A DNA stretch of 39,337 bases from Candidatus Paraburkholderia schumanniana (GTDB lineage Bacteria; Pseudomonadota; Gammaproteobacteria; Burkholderiales; Burkholderiaceae), in the NCBI GenBank assembly GCA_001189335.2, contig LFJH01000003.1, positions 1-39,337 of the forward strand, written 5' to 3'. Position 1 is the stretch's first letter. Each line of letters starts with the position of its first letter. Position numbers and translations under genes: made by a program. The notes under the pieces were generated by a model. The model worked only from the letters and a program-made list of their open reading frames with translations, made no database searches and was not told where the DNA came from. Below, one piece after another: positions 1-9,326 of the stretch.

Positions 1-476
1 AGAGTGGTTAGGTCGAAGGGCGGGACAGCGGATTTGATCACTTTCCTGAACGGGATCGCCTGGCGGCGTCACCAATGCTGAGTCCGCATCAGTCCCTGGA
101 CCACGTTTTTTAACGGGATGGCTCACCCAAAGCCAACGGCCGCTCCCTTCGACGGCACTCAGTGTAGCCCCGACGAGAGTTTCTGCCTTTCGGGCAGGGG
201 CGCGCCCCCTTGGGGATGTTTTGTTGGATTTTGATCGTCGCGTGGCCCAAACCATTGATTTTCAAGGTTTTGTGCTGCACATTCATTACAGACAGGCCGA
301 TGGCGCGGCGCACCATCGCGCTTGGGCCTGTTCTATAATGGTTCGGTTATATTCGGGGTCGCACGACAGGAACGCTGCACGAACGCCGCCAGCGCATTTT
401 CGTTTCACATCGCCGTGAGCGCTTTCAGACAGTAGCCACGATGAGGAGCTATCAGGCCACGCATCAGCCTGCCAAC
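1..476. other. Unassigned region upstream of ptsN
   Basis: I recognise no gene in this stretch. It holds a small hairpin (CTGCC at 183-187 with GGCAG at 193-197), a GC palindrome-like block around 195-212, a 6-bp stem (CGATGG 298-303 with CCATCG 313-318) and a perfect TATAAT at 334-339 without a convincing -35 box. In related genomes hpf (ribosome hibernation factor) usually sits just upstream of ptsN; nothing resembling it can be read here in any frame, so it must lie left of the window or be absent. Confidence 0.5.
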
Positions 477-932
477 ATGAATCGTTTAGCCAAATTTCTT
501 CCCATCGAGAACGTCGTTCTCGGACTGTCCGTTACCAGCAAGAAACGCGTATTCGAGCAAGCGGGCCTGATTTTCGAGAATCAGAACGGCATCGCCCGCA
601 GCACCGTCACCGACAATCTCTTCGCCCGTGAGCGTCTCGGCTCGACCGGGCTCGGCGAAGGCGTCGCCATTCCGCATGGCCGCATCAAGGGGTTGAAGCA
701 GCCGCTCGCTGCTTTCGTGCGCCTGGCCGAACCCGTTGCGTTCGAATCTCCCGACGGCCAGCCCGTCTCCCTATTGATCTTTCTGCTCGTGCCCGAGCAG
801 GCGACGCAACAGCACCTGGAAATTCTCTCGGAGATCGCACAGCTGCTCTCCGACGGCGATGCGCGCGAGCGCCTGCATAAGGAAGAAAATCGTGAGGCGC
901 TGTATCAAATGCTCACGCAATGGCAGCCGTAA
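477..932 (+). CDS. ptsN: Nitrogen-PTS enzyme IIA (EIIA-Ntr)
   Basis: A 151-residue EIIA-Ntr protein, the terminal phosphoacceptor of the nitrogen phosphotransferase system, a regulatory cytoplasmic relay. It spans one PTS EIIA type-2 domain. The phosphorylated histidine is His67 in the motif GEGVAIPHGR, and the C-terminal helix region around LVPEQATQQHLEIL is typical. An in-frame ATG at 441 would add 12 residues; I prefer 477 because family members begin MNRLAKFLP, although no strong ribosome site precedes either. It is followed by hprK and rapZ, the usual order in beta-proteobacteria, which links PTS phosphorylation state to HPr kinase and to small-RNA turnover. No lesions are seen. Confidence 0.95.
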   Translation: MNRLAKFLPIENVVLGLSVTSKKRVFEQAGLIFENQNGIARSTVTDNLFARERLGSTGLGEGVAIPHGRIKGLKQPLAAFVRLAEPVAFESPDGQPVSLLIFLLVPEQATQQHLEILSEIAQLLSDGDARERLHKEENREALYQMLTQWQP

Positions 933-1118
933 TAGCTGCACAAACATAGCGATCCGCGCGCGAGGCTCGCCCGATTCGCGCTTGCGCCCGGTGCGCCTCG
1001 CTTACGTGAAGCTTCTAGGGCACAATCGGTCAAATGCAGCGCCATGCGGCGTATCGAAGCAACCCGCTTCGTCTTTGCGCCTCATGCTGCTCCCGGCTTC
1101 CAACGGAGTTCCGGCCTC

Positions 1119-2087
1119 ATGGATACGTCCAGCATCAACGCCCAAAGTATTTTTGACGACAACGCCGCCGCTCTGAAACTCAGCTGGCTCACCGGGCATG
1201 AAGGCTGGGAACGCGGCTTCTCGAGCGAGACAGTCGCGAACGCGACATCGAGCGCGGACCTCGTCGGACACCTGAACCTGATCCACCCGAACCGTATCCA
1301 GGTACTCGGCGACGCCGAGATCAACTACTACCAGCGACAGTCCGACGAAGACCGCTCGCGCCACATGGCAGAGCTGATCGCGCTCGAACCGCCGTTCCTG
1401 GTCGTCGCGGGCGAAGTCGGCGCGCCGCCGGAACTCGTACTGCGCTGCACGCGCTCATCCACGCCGCTGCTTACGACGCGCATGTCGGCGGCGGCCGTGA
1501 TCGACAGCCTGCGCGCCTACATGTCGCGCATTCTCGCGCCGCGCGCGACGCTGCACGGCGTGTTCATCGACATACTCGGGATGGGCGTGCTGCTCACCGG
1601 CGACTCCGGCCTCGGCAAAAGCGAACTCGGGCTGGAACTGATCAGCCGCGGTCATGGTCTGGTAGCAGACGACGCTGTCGATTTCGTGCGCCTCGGGCCC
1701 GATTTCGTGGAAGGCCGCTGCCCGCCCCTCCTGCAGAACCTGCTCGAAGTGCGCGGTCTCGGCCTGCTCGACATCAAGACGATCTTCGGCGAAACTGCCG
1801 TGCGCCGGAAGATGAAGCTCAAGCTGATCGTGCAGCTCGTGCGCCGTCCGGACGGCGAATTCCAGCGCTTGCCGCTGGAAAGCCAGACCGTCGACGTGCT
1901 CGGCCTGCCGATCAGCAAGGTGACGATTCAGGTGGCGGCGGGCCGTAACCTAGCCGTGCTAGTCGAGGCCGCGGTTCGCAATACGATCCTGCAGTTGCGC
2001 GGCATCGATACCCTGCGCGACTTCATGGACCGTCAGCGGCTCGCGATGCAGGACCCGGACAGCCAGTTCCCCGGCAAGCTGATCTGA
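1119..2087 (+). CDS. hprK: HPr kinase/phosphorylase
   Basis: A 322-residue bifunctional enzyme that phosphorylates and dephosphorylates a serine of HPr in the cytoplasm. The N-terminal domain covers about residues 1-130. The C-terminal kinase domain carries the Walker A motif GDSGLGKS (161-168) and the family signature [11 protein letters not shown] (about 209-219), with HGVF near 146 just ahead of the P-loop. The start at 1119 is chosen over an in-frame ATG 75 bases upstream because GGAG at 1105-1108 is well spaced and [10 protein letters not shown] is the family N-terminus. In beta-proteobacteria HprK works with an incomplete PTS and is regulatory rather than sugar-transporting; that role here is inferred. 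Confidence 0.95.
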   Translation: MDTSSINAQSIFDDNAAALKLSWLTGHEGWERGFSSETVANATSSADLVGHLNLIHPNRIQVLGDAEINYYQRQSDEDRSRHMAELIALEPPFLVVAGEVGAPPELVLRCTRSSTPLLTTRMSAAAVIDSLRAYMSRILAPRATLHGVFIDILGMGVLLTGDSGLGKSELGLELISRGHGLVADDAVDFVRLGPDFVEGRCPPLLQNLLEVRGLGLLDIKTIFGETAVRRKMKLKLIVQLVRRPDGEFQRLPLESQTVDVLGLPISKVTIQVAAGRNLAVLVEAAVRNTILQLRGIDTLRDFMDRQRLAMQDPDSQFPGKLI

Positions 2088-2091
2088 CCGC

Positions 2092-2107
2092 GGGCGCAAA
2101 TGCGCCC
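2092..2107 (+). other. Short hairpin between hprK and rapZ
   Basis: GGGCGC pairs with GCGCCC around an AAAT loop directly after the hprK stop. There is no T-run, so this is not a canonical intrinsic terminator; it may be an mRNA-stabilising or processing hairpin. Confidence 0.35.
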
Positions 2108-2188
2108 GGCCGCTGATCGCTTCGACTGTTTCGCGGCCGGATTCAAACCGGGTGCAGGTGCTAAGATTAAGCGAACAAGTCGATTCCC

Positions 2189-3085
2189 ATGCGTATCATC
2201 CTGATCACCGGCATCTCTGGTTCCGGCAAGTCCGTTGCGCTGAACGCCCTCGAAGACGGCGGCTACTATTGCGTCGACAATCTGCCGCCGCGTTTTCTGC
2301 CCGAACTCGCCGCCTATCTCGCAAAGGAAGGCCAAGAGCGCCTCGCCGTCGCGATCGACGCGCGTTCGAGCCTTTCGCTCGATGAGGTTCCGGCCATCAT
2401 CAACAGACTCTCGAACGACTACGACCTGCGCGTGCTGTTCCTCAACGCCAGCACGCAGTCGCTCATTCAGCGCTTTTCCGAGACACGCCGCCGCCATCCG
2501 CTCTCGGGTCCGCCGATGCGCGAGGCCGACGTCGGCGTGCTGAACTCGCTCGCCGAAGCGATCGAGCGCGAGCGCGAGCTCGTCGCGGGCCTCGCCGAGT
2601 ACGGCCATCAGATCGACACCAGCAATCTGCGCGCGAACGTGCTGCGCGCGTGGGTCAAGCGCCTCGTCGAGACCGACGCCGCCGACCTCACGCTGATGTT
2701 CGAATCGTTCGGCTTCAAGCGCGGCGTGCCGCTCGACGCCGATCTCGCCTTCGACGTGCGCACGCTGCCCAACCCGTATTACGATCGCGAGCTGCGTCCG
2801 TTCACCGGCATCGACAAGCCGGTCATCGATTTTCTCTCCGCGCAGCCGCTGGTCAGCGAAATGATCGGCGATATCGGCGACTTCGTCGGCAAATGGCTGC
2901 CGCGCTTTCGCGACGACAACCGCAGCTATCTCACCGTCGCGATCGGATGCACGGGCGGCCAGCACCGGTCGGTGTACATCGCGGAGGCGCTCGCCGCGCG
3001 CTTCCGCGAGCAGGCAAACGTAATCGTGCGGCATCGTGACGCGCCCATCCCGGTGGAAGGCGACGCCATCCACACGCGAATCTGA
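2189..3085 (+). CDS. rapZ: RNase adaptor protein RapZ
   Basis: A 298-residue P-loop protein of the RapZ/YvcJ family. In enterobacteria RapZ presents the small RNA GlmZ to RNase E and so controls glucosamine-6-phosphate synthase; that exact function is not established from this sequence. Walker A is GISGSGKS at residues 8-15. The conserved C-terminal block GCTGGQHRS (253-261) marks the RNA- and metabolite-binding half. It starts about 100 bases after hprK, with only a weak ribosome site. The C-terminus ends ...GDAIHTRI as in relatives. The gene is intact. Its neighbourhood of PTS genes, with a GlcNAc catabolic cluster elsewhere in this window, fits amino-sugar homeostasis. Confidence 0.93.
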   Translation: MRIILITGISGSGKSVALNALEDGGYYCVDNLPPRFLPELAAYLAKEGQERLAVAIDARSSLSLDEVPAIINRLSNDYDLRVLFLNASTQSLIQRFSETRRRHPLSGPPMREADVGVLNSLAEAIERERELVAGLAEYGHQIDTSNLRANVLRAWVKRLVETDAADLTLMFESFGFKRGVPLDADLAFDVRTLPNPYYDRELRPFTGIDKPVIDFLSAQPLVSEMIGDIGDFVGKWLPRFRDDNRSYLTVAIGCTGGQHRSVYIAEALAARFREQANVIVRHRDAPIPVEGDAIHTRI

Positions 3086-3119
3086 TCGCCGCGACGGCGG
3101 TCCATTCTGGAGGGACGCG

Positions 3120-3752
3120 ATGTCCTCGAATCCCGTTCTCGCCGACTTGCCGCTGTTTCCGCTTCACACGGTGCTGTTTCCCGGCGGCCTGCTGCCGCTC
3201 AAGATCTTCGAGGCACGCTATCTGGACATGGCGCGGGAGTGCCTGCGCGAGAAGACGCCCTTCGGCGTGTGCCTTCTGAAGAGCGGATACGAAGTGGCAT
3301 CGCCGGGCGATCCCTCGGTGCCGGAAAGCGTCGGCTGTCTGGCCGAAATCTCCGAATGCGATGTCGATACCTTCGGTCTCCTGCTCGTGCAGGCGCGCGG
3401 CACGAAGCGTTTCAGGCTGACGGATCACCGCGTCGAACCGAGCAATCTGCTTGTCGGCACGGCCCAGTTGCTGGGCGACGATCAACCTCTGCAGGGCGCC
3501 GAAGCGCCCGCCAAATTCGGCGCATGCGCGGAGGTGCTGGAACGCATCATCGATACGATCAAGGAGCGCGAGCCGCAGAACCTGCCGTTCGTCGAACCGT
3601 TCGCGTACGATAATCCCTCGTGGGTGTCGAACCGTCTCGCCGAAATCCTGCCGATCCCCATGCGCGCACGCCAGAAGCTCATGGAACTCATGGACGCGGG
3701 CGCGCGCATCGACATGGTGCATCACTACATGCAGCACCATCAACTGCTTTAG
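3120..3752 (+). CDS. LON peptidase substrate-binding domain protein
   Basis: A 210-residue stand-alone LON N-terminal domain protein; it has no ATPase or Ser-Lys protease domain. The fold begins LPLFPLHTVLFPGGLLPLKIFE, diagnostic of the family. The start at 3120 is fixed by GGAGGG at 3109-3114, five bases upstream; the open frame reaches further back but overlaps rapZ. The cellular role of these short proteins is not established; substrate or partner binding is inferred from the domain. It converges with mutY, and the two stop codons overlap by four bases (3749-3752). Confidence 0.85.
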   Translation: MSSNPVLADLPLFPLHTVLFPGGLLPLKIFEARYLDMARECLREKTPFGVCLLKSGYEVASPGDPSVPESVGCLAEISECDVDTFGLLLVQARGTKRFRLTDHRVEPSNLLVGTAQLLGDDQPLQGAEAPAKFGACAEVLERIIDTIKEREPQNLPFVEPFAYDNPSWVSNRLAEILPIPMRARQKLMELMDAGARIDMVHHYMQHHQLL

Positions 3753-4810
3753 ATAAGCGAGCCGGTCAGCGCATCGAGCAGCTTGCGCACGGGCGCGGGC
3801 ACGCCGTAGGAATCGATGCGCGCGAGCGGCGCCCAGACGGTCTCATTGTTCATCGCCTCGCGCGTCGCGCCGCGCGCCTCGCCGAGCCGCGGCTCGATCG
3901 CCAGCTTGAAGTGCGTGAACGTGTGCGAGAGCGGCGCTAGAGGCTGCAGCTTTTCATCGCCGCCGAGGCTGTGTGCGACGGCGGCAAGCGCGGTCTCGTC
4001 GGCAGCTTCGGGCAGGCTCCACAGACCGCCCCAGATGCCCGTCGGTGGACGCTTTTCAAGCAGGATCGAATCGCCGTTCCTGAGCACAAGCATCCAAGTC
4101 GTACGCGTCGGCACCGCCCTCTTCGGACGCGCCGCCGGCAATTCGCGCTGACGTCCATCGATATTCGCCACGCAATCCGATGCGAACGGGCAGCGCACAC
4201 AATCCGGCTTGCCGCGCACGCAGAGCGTCGCACCGAGGTCCATCAGTCCCTGCGTGTACGCGGTGACGTCTTCCTGGTTCGCGGCGTCCGGCAGGAGCGA
4301 TTCGGCGAGCGCCCACATCGCGTTCTCGACGCGCTTCTCGCCCGGAAAACCTTCGACGCCGAAGACGCGCGCGAGCACGCGCTTCACGTTGCCATCGAGA
4401 ATGGTGGCGCGCGCGCCGAACGCGAACGATGCGATCGCCGCTGCCGTCGAGCGGCCGATGCCCGGCAGTTCGGCGAGTCCGTCGACCGTCTGCGGGAACG
4501 CGCCGCCGTGCTCGTGCGCCACGACCTGCGCGCAGCGATGCAGATTGCGCGCCCGCGAGTAATAGCCGAGCCCGGCCCAGAGCGCCATGACGTCGTCGAT
4601 GGGCGCATCGGCGAGCGCGGTCACCGTCGGAAAGCGTTCGAGGAATCGCGCGTAATACGGGATGACCGTCGAGACTTGCGTCTGCTGCAGCATGATCTCC
4701 GACAGCCAGATCCGATACGCATCGCGCGTGTTTTGCCACGGCAGATCGTGGCGTCCGTGAATGCGTTGCCACGCGATGAGGCGCGTGGAGAAATCGGTGA
4801 GAGCGAGCAT
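3749..4810 (-). CDS. mutY: A/G-specific adenine DNA glycosylase MutY
   Basis: A 353-residue base-excision repair enzyme that removes adenine mispaired with 8-oxoguanine. The helix-hairpin-helix glycosylase domain has catalytic Glu38 (LSEIMLQQTQV), the hairpin LPGIGRSTA (115-123) and catalytic Asp139 (ILDGNVKRV). The four iron-sulfur cysteines follow the expected C-x6-C-x2-C-x5-C spacing in the segment from about 195 to 215. A Nudix-like recognition domain occupies the C-terminus. It lies downstream of mutM on the same strand, seven bases away, so both halves of the GO repair system are probably cotranscribed. All key residues are present. Confidence 0.96.
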   Translation of the reverse strand: MLALTDFSTRLIAWQRIHGRHDLPWQNTRDAYRIWLSEIMLQQTQVSTVIPYYARFLERFPTVTALADAPIDDVMALWAGLGYYSRARNLHRCAQVVAHEHGGAFPQTVDGLAELPGIGRSTAAAIASFAFGARATILDGNVKRVLARVFGVEGFPGEKRVENAMWALAESLLPDAANQEDVTAYTQGLMDLGATLCVRGKPDCVRCPFASDCVANIDGRQRELPAARPKRAVPTRTTWMLVLRNGDSILLEKRPPTGIWGGLWSLPEAADETALAAVAHSLGGDEKLQPLAPLSHTFTHFKLAIEPRLGEARGATREAMNNETVWAPLARIDSYGVPAPVRKLLDALTGSLI

Positions 4811-4816
4811 CGGAAA

Positions 4817-5647
4817 TTAGCGTTGACAGCGCGGGCAGAAGTAAGTGGATCGCTGCCCTTGAACAATCTGCTTGATCGCGGTGCCGCAGACATGGCACGG
4901 CAGCCCGGCGCGATCATAGACGAAGTAGTCGAGCTGGAAGTAGCCCGATTCGCCGTTGCTGCCGACGAAATCGCGCAAGGTGCTGCCGCCCTTGTCGATG
5001 GCGGCCGCGAGCGTCATGCGCACGGCGTCGGCGAGCAGGTCGTAGCGCACGAGCGAGATGCGCCCGGCGGCGGTCGTCGGACGGATGCCGGCGCGAAAAA
5101 GGCTTTCGGACGCGTAGATATTCCCCACGCCGACGACGATCCCGCCTGCCAGCAGCGCCTGCTTCACCGACACCTTGCGCCCGCGCGTCTCGCGAAACAG
5201 CAGCGCGCCCGAGAACTCCGGCGAGAAGGGCTCGACGCCCAGATCCGCGAGCAGCGGATGATCGAGCACGTCGCCGTCCGCGCGCGGATGCCACAGGATT
5301 GCGCCGAAGCGCCGCGGATCGCGAAAGCGCAGGATGAAGTCGTCGAAAACGATATCGACGTGATCGTGCTTCGCCGCTTCGGGCGGCTTCGGCACATGCC
5401 GCAGGACACGTAGCGTGCCGGTCATGCCGAGATGAACGATCAGCCAGCCTTCCACGGTTTCGAACAGCAGATACTTGCCCCGCCGCTCGACCCTGTCGAT
5501 TTTCAGATGATCGAGCGTCTTCGGAAGATACTGCGGAATGGGCCAGCGCAGCGCCGGCGTGCGTACGTCGACATGCTCGACGCGCCGTCCGGCGACGTAG
5601 GGTTCGATTCCCCGGCGGGTAACTTCGACTTCCGGCAGTTCGGGCAT
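4817..5647 (-). CDS. mutM: Formamidopyrimidine-DNA glycosylase (Fpg/MutM)
   Basis: A 276-residue bifunctional glycosylase/AP lyase that excises 8-oxoguanine and formamidopyrimidines. The mature N-terminus PELPEVEV carries the catalytic proline and Glu3. The C-terminal zinc finger has Cys251, Cys254, Cys271 and Cys274. The helix-two-turn-helix region [10 protein letters not shown] is present. It is divergent from the TPR gene across 85 bases and is followed immediately by mutY. In a genome with signs of decay it is notable that both oxidative-damage glycosylases are intact. Confidence 0.96.
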   Translation of the reverse strand: MPELPEVEVTRRGIEPYVAGRRVEHVDVRTPALRWPIPQYLPKTLDHLKIDRVERRGKYLLFETVEGWLIVHLGMTGTLRVLRHVPKPPEAAKHDHVDIVFDDFILRFRDPRRFGAILWHPRADGDVLDHPLLADLGVEPFSPEFSGALLFRETRGRKVSVKQALLAGGIVVGVGNIYASESLFRAGIRPTTAAGRISLVRYDLLADAVRMTLAAAIDKGGSTLRDFVGSNGESGYFQLDYFVYDRAGLPCHVCGTAIKQIVQGQRSTYFCPRCQR

Positions 5648-5732
5648 TTTTCTGGAGAGAGACTTGCTGGAGCGTTTGTGCCGGTATTTTAGCGACCGCG
5701 TTACAATCGACTAAAACATCGTCTGGATTTCC

Positions 5733-7592
5733 ATGAACTCGTTCGTCATGAAGCTGTTTGCGAAGCGTCAGCCCGGCTTGGCGCATTCGTTCGCCATGCC
5801 AATGTCGCGAATCGCCGGCGCCGTCGCACTCGCAATGGCCGCTCTCGCGTTCGCGCCTGCGCACACTCAGGAGCCCAACGCAACGCCCGTTCCGAGCGCC
5901 GAGGATCAGACCGACGCGCAAAATGCCGCGGAGTTGCTGACCGCACCGGTGAGCGGCAGCGAAGCGCAGGATTTGCCGAACGTATCGATGTCCAGCCAGA
6001 TCGTGTTCCAGGTCCTGGCGGCCGAAGTCGCGCTGCAGCGCGGCCAGCCCGCACCCGCCTTCCAGACGTATCTCGCCCTCGCCCGCGACACCCACGATCC
6101 GCGTTTCGCGCAACGCGCGACCGAAATCGCCATCGCGACGCAGAGCCCGAACGACGCACTTACGTCGGCGCAGCTCTGGCAGCAATACGCGCCGCACTCG
6201 GAGCGCGCGGCGCAGCTGAGCGCATCGCTTCTGATCGTCGCCGGCAAGCCCGAAGAGGCGAAGCCGACGCTCGAGCGCGAGCTCGCGAAGATCTCGCCCG
6301 TGCAGCGCGGCGACGCCCTTCTCTCGTTGCAGACTTTGCTGGCACGAGGACCGAACCGCGTCGGCGGGTTAAATGTGCTCAAAGATCTGACGAAAAACGA
6401 TCAGGACCGGCCCGAAGCGCAACTCGCTTTCGCACGCCAGCAACTGCTGGCGGACGATACGCCGGGCGCGAAGGCGTCGCTCGAAAAGGCGCTGCAACTC
6501 AAGCCGGATTATCTAGCCGCCGTGCTGACGCTCGCGCGCATGGGTCCGGAAGAACGCAAGGAAGGCATCGCCTCGTTCGAGAAGTACGTCGACAAGAATC
6601 CGAAATCGCATGACGCGCGGCTCGCGCTCGCGCAGTTGTACCTGTCGGCCGACAGGCTCGACGACGCGCAGAAGCAGTTCGAGATCATGCGCAAGAACGA
6701 CTCGAATGACCTGACGCCGTTGATGGCACTCGCCCTCATCAACATCCAGAAGAAGCAGTTCGACAAGGCTCGGGATTTTCTCAACCAGTACGTGAAGGCG
6801 GCGCAGAGCAAGCCCGGCGCCGACCCCGGACAGGGTTACATCTACTTGGCGCAACTGGCGCTGGGGCAGAAGGACGATGCCGCCGCAAGCCAGTGGCTCG
6901 ACAAGATTCCGCGCACGAGCCAGCAATATCTCCCGGCGCAGATCACGCGGGCGCAGTTGCTCGCGAAGCAGGGCAAGGTGGACGATGCGCGCGCTCTGCT
7001 CGGCGGCCTGCAAAGCTCCGATCCGCGCGATCTGGCCCTGCTCGCCCGCACCGATTCGGCCATCCTGTTCGAGGCGCACCACTATCAGGAAGCGGAAGCG
7101 AACCTGGCAAAAGCCGTGGCCGCATTCCCGGACGACCCCGATCTCATGTACGACTACGCAATGGCCGCGGAAAAGAATGGCCATTACGACCTCATGGAGA
7201 CGCAGTTGCGCACGCTCATGCGCACGCAGCCGAACAATCCGCAGGCGTATAACGCGCTGGGCTACTCGCTCGTGGATCGCAATCAGCGGCTCGACGAAGC
7301 GGTGAAGCTGATCGAGAAGGCGGTCTCGCTCGCGCCAAACGATGCGTTCATTATGGACAGCCTCGGCTGGGCGCGCTTCCGCCAGGGCAATTCGGCCGAA
7401 GCTGAGAAGATTCTCAAGAACGCCTACAATCTTCAGCCGAATGCCGAAATCGGCGCGCACCTGGGCGAAGTCCAGTGGAAGTCGGGACAGCAGGATCAGG
7501 CTCGCGCCACCTGGCGGCAAGCGCAAAAGCTCGAACCGGACAACGACACGCTCGTCAAAACACTAAAACGACTCCAGGTAAACGATCTTTGA
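5733..7592 (+). CDS. TPR-repeat protein, exported or membrane-associated
   Basis: A 619-residue tetratricopeptide-repeat protein. A hydrophobic stretch near residues 24-42 (SRIAGAVALAMAALAFAPA) looks like a signal sequence after a longer basic lead; an internal ATG (MPMSRIAG) could be the true start. The rest is a superhelix of TPR units, clearest in the last third (PNNPQAYNALGYSLVDR, PNDAFIMDSLGWARFRQG). Proteins of this kind upstream of lolB-ispE are common in Burkholderiaceae; they are thought to be periplasmic scaffolds but no activity is known. The stop codon overlaps the lolB start by one base (TGATG), implying translational coupling. Confidence 0.85.
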   Translation: MNSFVMKLFAKRQPGLAHSFAMPMSRIAGAVALAMAALAFAPAHTQEPNATPVPSAEDQTDAQNAAELLTAPVSGSEAQDLPNVSMSSQIVFQVLAAEVALQRGQPAPAFQTYLALARDTHDPRFAQRATEIAIATQSPNDALTSAQLWQQYAPHSERAAQLSASLLIVAGKPEEAKPTLERELAKISPVQRGDALLSLQTLLARGPNRVGGLNVLKDLTKNDQDRPEAQLAFARQQLLADDTPGAKASLEKALQLKPDYLAAVLTLARMGPEERKEGIASFEKYVDKNPKSHDARLALAQLYLSADRLDDAQKQFEIMRKNDSNDLTPLMALALINIQKKQFDKARDFLNQYVKAAQSKPGADPGQGYIYLAQLALGQKDDAAASQWLDKIPRTSQQYLPAQITRAQLLAKQGKVDDARALLGGLQSSDPRDLALLARTDSAILFEAHHYQEAEANLAKAVAAFPDDPDLMYDYAMAAEKNGHYDLMETQLRTLMRTQPNNPQAYNALGYSLVDRNQRLDEAVKLIEKAVSLAPNDAFIMDSLGWARFRQGNSAEAEKILKNAYNLQPNAEIGAHLGEVQWKSGQQDQARATWRQAQKLEPDNDTLVKTLKRLQVNDL

Positions 7593-8218
7593 TGGCATTC
7601 GACCTCTTCGCCGGTGCAGCGCTCAGGCGCGGTGCGCTCGGCATCGCGGCCGCCGCCGCGCTGATCATGTCGGGCTGCGCGGTCCAGCCGCGCGTGCCGA
7701 CCACGACCAACGCAAGCACCTCCCTCGCCACGCAGACGAGCCGTGCGTACCATGGGCGCTTCGCCGTCCAGTACAACGATCAGAACGGCGTGCAGCGCAA
7801 CGCCTACGGCAACTTCGACTGGCAGGAGACTGGCGACACCGTCACCTTGCAATTGCGCAATCCGCTCGGCCAGACGATGGCGATTGTCACGTCGTCGCCG
7901 TCACTGGCCACGCTCGAACTGCCGAATCGCCAGCCAGTGAACGCGGACAACGTCTCGGAATTGATGCAGAACACACTCGGTTTCGCGTTGCCGGTCGAGG
8001 GCCTGCGCTATTGGCTGCAACCGTCGGCCGCGCCGAGTTCGCGCACGCAGACGACGCTCGACCCTGAAGCGAACAACGGCCGTCCGAAGGAAATCAAGCA
8101 GGACGGCTGGACGATCGACTATCTCGCCTACGCCGACGCGCCCGCAGCGGGTGTGAAGCGCGTGAATCTCTCGCGCAACGAACCACCGCTCGACATCAAG
8201 CTGGTGCTCGATCAATAA
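7592..8218 (+). CDS. lolB: Outer-membrane lipoprotein LolB
   Basis: A 208-residue lipoprotein that receives lipoproteins from LolA and inserts them in the inner leaflet of the outer membrane. A hydrophobic signal ends in the lipobox MSGC with lipidated Cys29. The LolB motif YHGRFAVQY follows, and the central stretch (GNFDWQETGDTVTLQLRNPLG) matches the family barrel. The start is the ATG overlapping the upstream TPR stop, with AGG 12 bases before it. It sits between the TPR gene and ispE, the conserved order of beta- and gamma-proteobacteria. Confidence 0.92.
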   Translation: MAFDLFAGAALRRGALGIAAAAALIMSGCAVQPRVPTTTNASTSLATQTSRAYHGRFAVQYNDQNGVQRNAYGNFDWQETGDTVTLQLRNPLGQTMAIVTSSPSLATLELPNRQPVNADNVSELMQNTLGFALPVEGLRYWLQPSAAPSSRTQTTLDPEANNGRPKEIKQDGWTIDYLAYADAPAAGVKRVNLSRNEPPLDIKLVLDQ

Positions 8219-8245
8219 CGTTTTGCATTTGCCCCGGCATCCAGC

Positions 8246-9127
8246 ATGTCCCGAACCCACGATTCGCTCCGCGACTGTCTCGCGCCCGCGAAGCTGAACC
8301 TTTTCCTGCACATCACCGGCCGCCGTCCGGATGGCTATCACTCGCTGCAAACCGTCTTCCAGCTCCTCGACTGGGGTGACCGGCTGCACTTCACGCGACG
8401 CGACGACGGCCTCGTCACGCGCAAAACCGACGTTCCTGGCGTTGCGGAGGCCGACGATCTTGTCGTGCGGGCCGCCCGATTGCTTCAGCAGCACACGGGC
8501 GTGAAATTCGGCGTCGACATCGAGATCGACAAGCGCCTGCCGATGGGCGCAGGCCTCGGCGGAGGCAGTTCCGACGCGGCGACGACACTTTTGGCGTTAA
8601 ATCGTCTCTGGGGTGTTGATCTTTCGCGTGAGATTCTGCAAAATCTCGGCCTGCAACTCGGCGCGGATGTACCGTTTTTTGTCTTCGGGCAAAATGCTTT
8701 CGCAGAGGGAGTAGGCGAGGCGCTGCAGGCAGTGAAGCTGCCGCAACGTTTCTTCCTGGTGGTGAATCCTGCTGTGCACGTCCCGACCGCCGCGATTTTC
8801 TCCGAAAAAAGTTTGACACGGGATACGAAAGTCGTCACAATAATAGAATATTTTGCACAGCAAAGGTCGGACGCTAACTGGCCAGACAGCTTCGGTCGAA
8901 ATGACATGCAGGCTGTAGTTGCAGGAAAGTACGCGGAAGTTGCAAAGGTGCTCGAATGGTTTTCCAATCTCGCACCGGCGCGAATGACTGGATCTGGAGC
9001 AAGCGTGTTTGCCGCTTTTTCTAGTCGGGCCGAAGCAGAAATGGCGCAAGCCAAGCTGCCGGCAGGCTGGAAGAGCGTGGTAACGGCAAGTCTGGATTCG
9101 CATCCTCTCTTCGCTTTCGCGTCATAA
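8246..9127 (+). CDS. ispE: 4-diphosphocytidyl-2-C-methyl-D-erythritol kinase
   Basis: A 293-residue GHMP kinase of the MEP isoprenoid pathway; it phosphorylates CDP-ME at the 2-hydroxyl. Lys16 in the [11 protein letters not shown] motif and the ATP-binding glycine loop [13 protein letters not shown] (99-111) are both present, as is the C-terminal [10 protein letters not shown] motif. Length is normal. The coding sequence becomes unusually AT-rich between about 8780 and 8870, where it contains a plausible sigma-70 promoter for the downstream tRNA-prs unit. It is essential and intact. Confidence 0.96.
   Translation: MSRTHDSLRDCLAPAKLNLFLHITGRRPDGYHSLQTVFQLLDWGDRLHFTRRDDGLVTRKTDVPGVAEADDLVVRAARLLQQHTGVKFGVDIEIDKRLPMGAGLGGGSSDAATTLLALNRLWGVDLSREILQNLGLQLGADVPFFVFGQNAFAEGVGEALQAVKLPQRFFLVVNPAVHVPTAAIFSEKSLTRDTKVVTIIEYFAQQRSDANWPDSFGRNDMQAVVAGKYAEVAKVLEWFSNLAPARMTGSGASVFAAFSSRAEAEMAQAKLPAGWKSVVTASLDSHPLFAFAS
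8813..8841 (+). promoter_or_regulatory. Putative promoter inside ispE for tRNA-Gln/prs
   Basis: A perfect -35 box TTGACA (8813-8818) is followed 17 bases later by CACAAT (8836-8841, four of six matches to TATAAT), in a locally AT-rich patch. It would drive the tRNA-Gln and prs downstream. This is a sequence match only. Confidence 0.45.
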
Positions 9128-9188
9128 GGTTTTGTTTTGTCGGGTATGTCCTACACTTCCGGCAAGACTCAAAGTGTTAGGTTAGTGT

Positions 9189-9265
9189 AGGGGAGTCGCC
9201 AAGTTGGTCAAGGCACCGGATTTTGATTCCGGCATGCGAGGGTTCGAGTCCTTCCTCCCCTGCCA
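9189..9265 (+). tRNA. tRNA-Gln (anticodon TTG)
   Basis: A complete 77-base cloverleaf. The acceptor stem AGGGGAG pairs with CTCCCCT, then discriminator G and an encoded CCA. The anticodon stem CCGGA/TCCGG (9216-9220 and 9228-9232) holds a seven-base loop with anticodon TTG at 9223-9225. The T arm has a TTCGAGT loop. It lies between ispE and prs, the usual location in this group. The last 13 bases including the CCA are tandemly repeated immediately downstream. Confidence 0.97.
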
Positions 9266-9282
9266 TTGTCCCCTGCCATTGT
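9257..9282 (+). repeat. 13-bp tandem duplication of the tRNA-Gln 3' end
   Basis: The 13-mer CCCCTGCCATTGT occurs at 9257-9269, covering the tRNA 3' end with CCA, and again directly at 9270-9282. Such duplications arise by slippage or by past integrase activity at a tRNA 3' end; no integrase is present here. Confidence 0.8.
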
Positions 9283-9326
9283 TTCTCGCAGTTATCCTCT
9301 CGCCCCCAGCCGCAGACAGGTGCACG

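Noticed and set aside
2033-3073. 346-codon minus-strand frame opposite rapZ
   Set aside because: Shadow of rapZ third-codon GC bias; no recognisable domain and poor composition.
3971-5413. 480-codon open frame on the plus strand opposite mutY and mutM
   Set aside because: It is a GC-rich antisense shadow with Arg/His-rich composition. The minus-strand mutY and mutM have all catalytic motifs.
9204-9326. Upstream extension of prs through the tRNA
   Set aside because: The segment is a complete tRNA-Gln with CCA; the family N-terminus begins at 9327.
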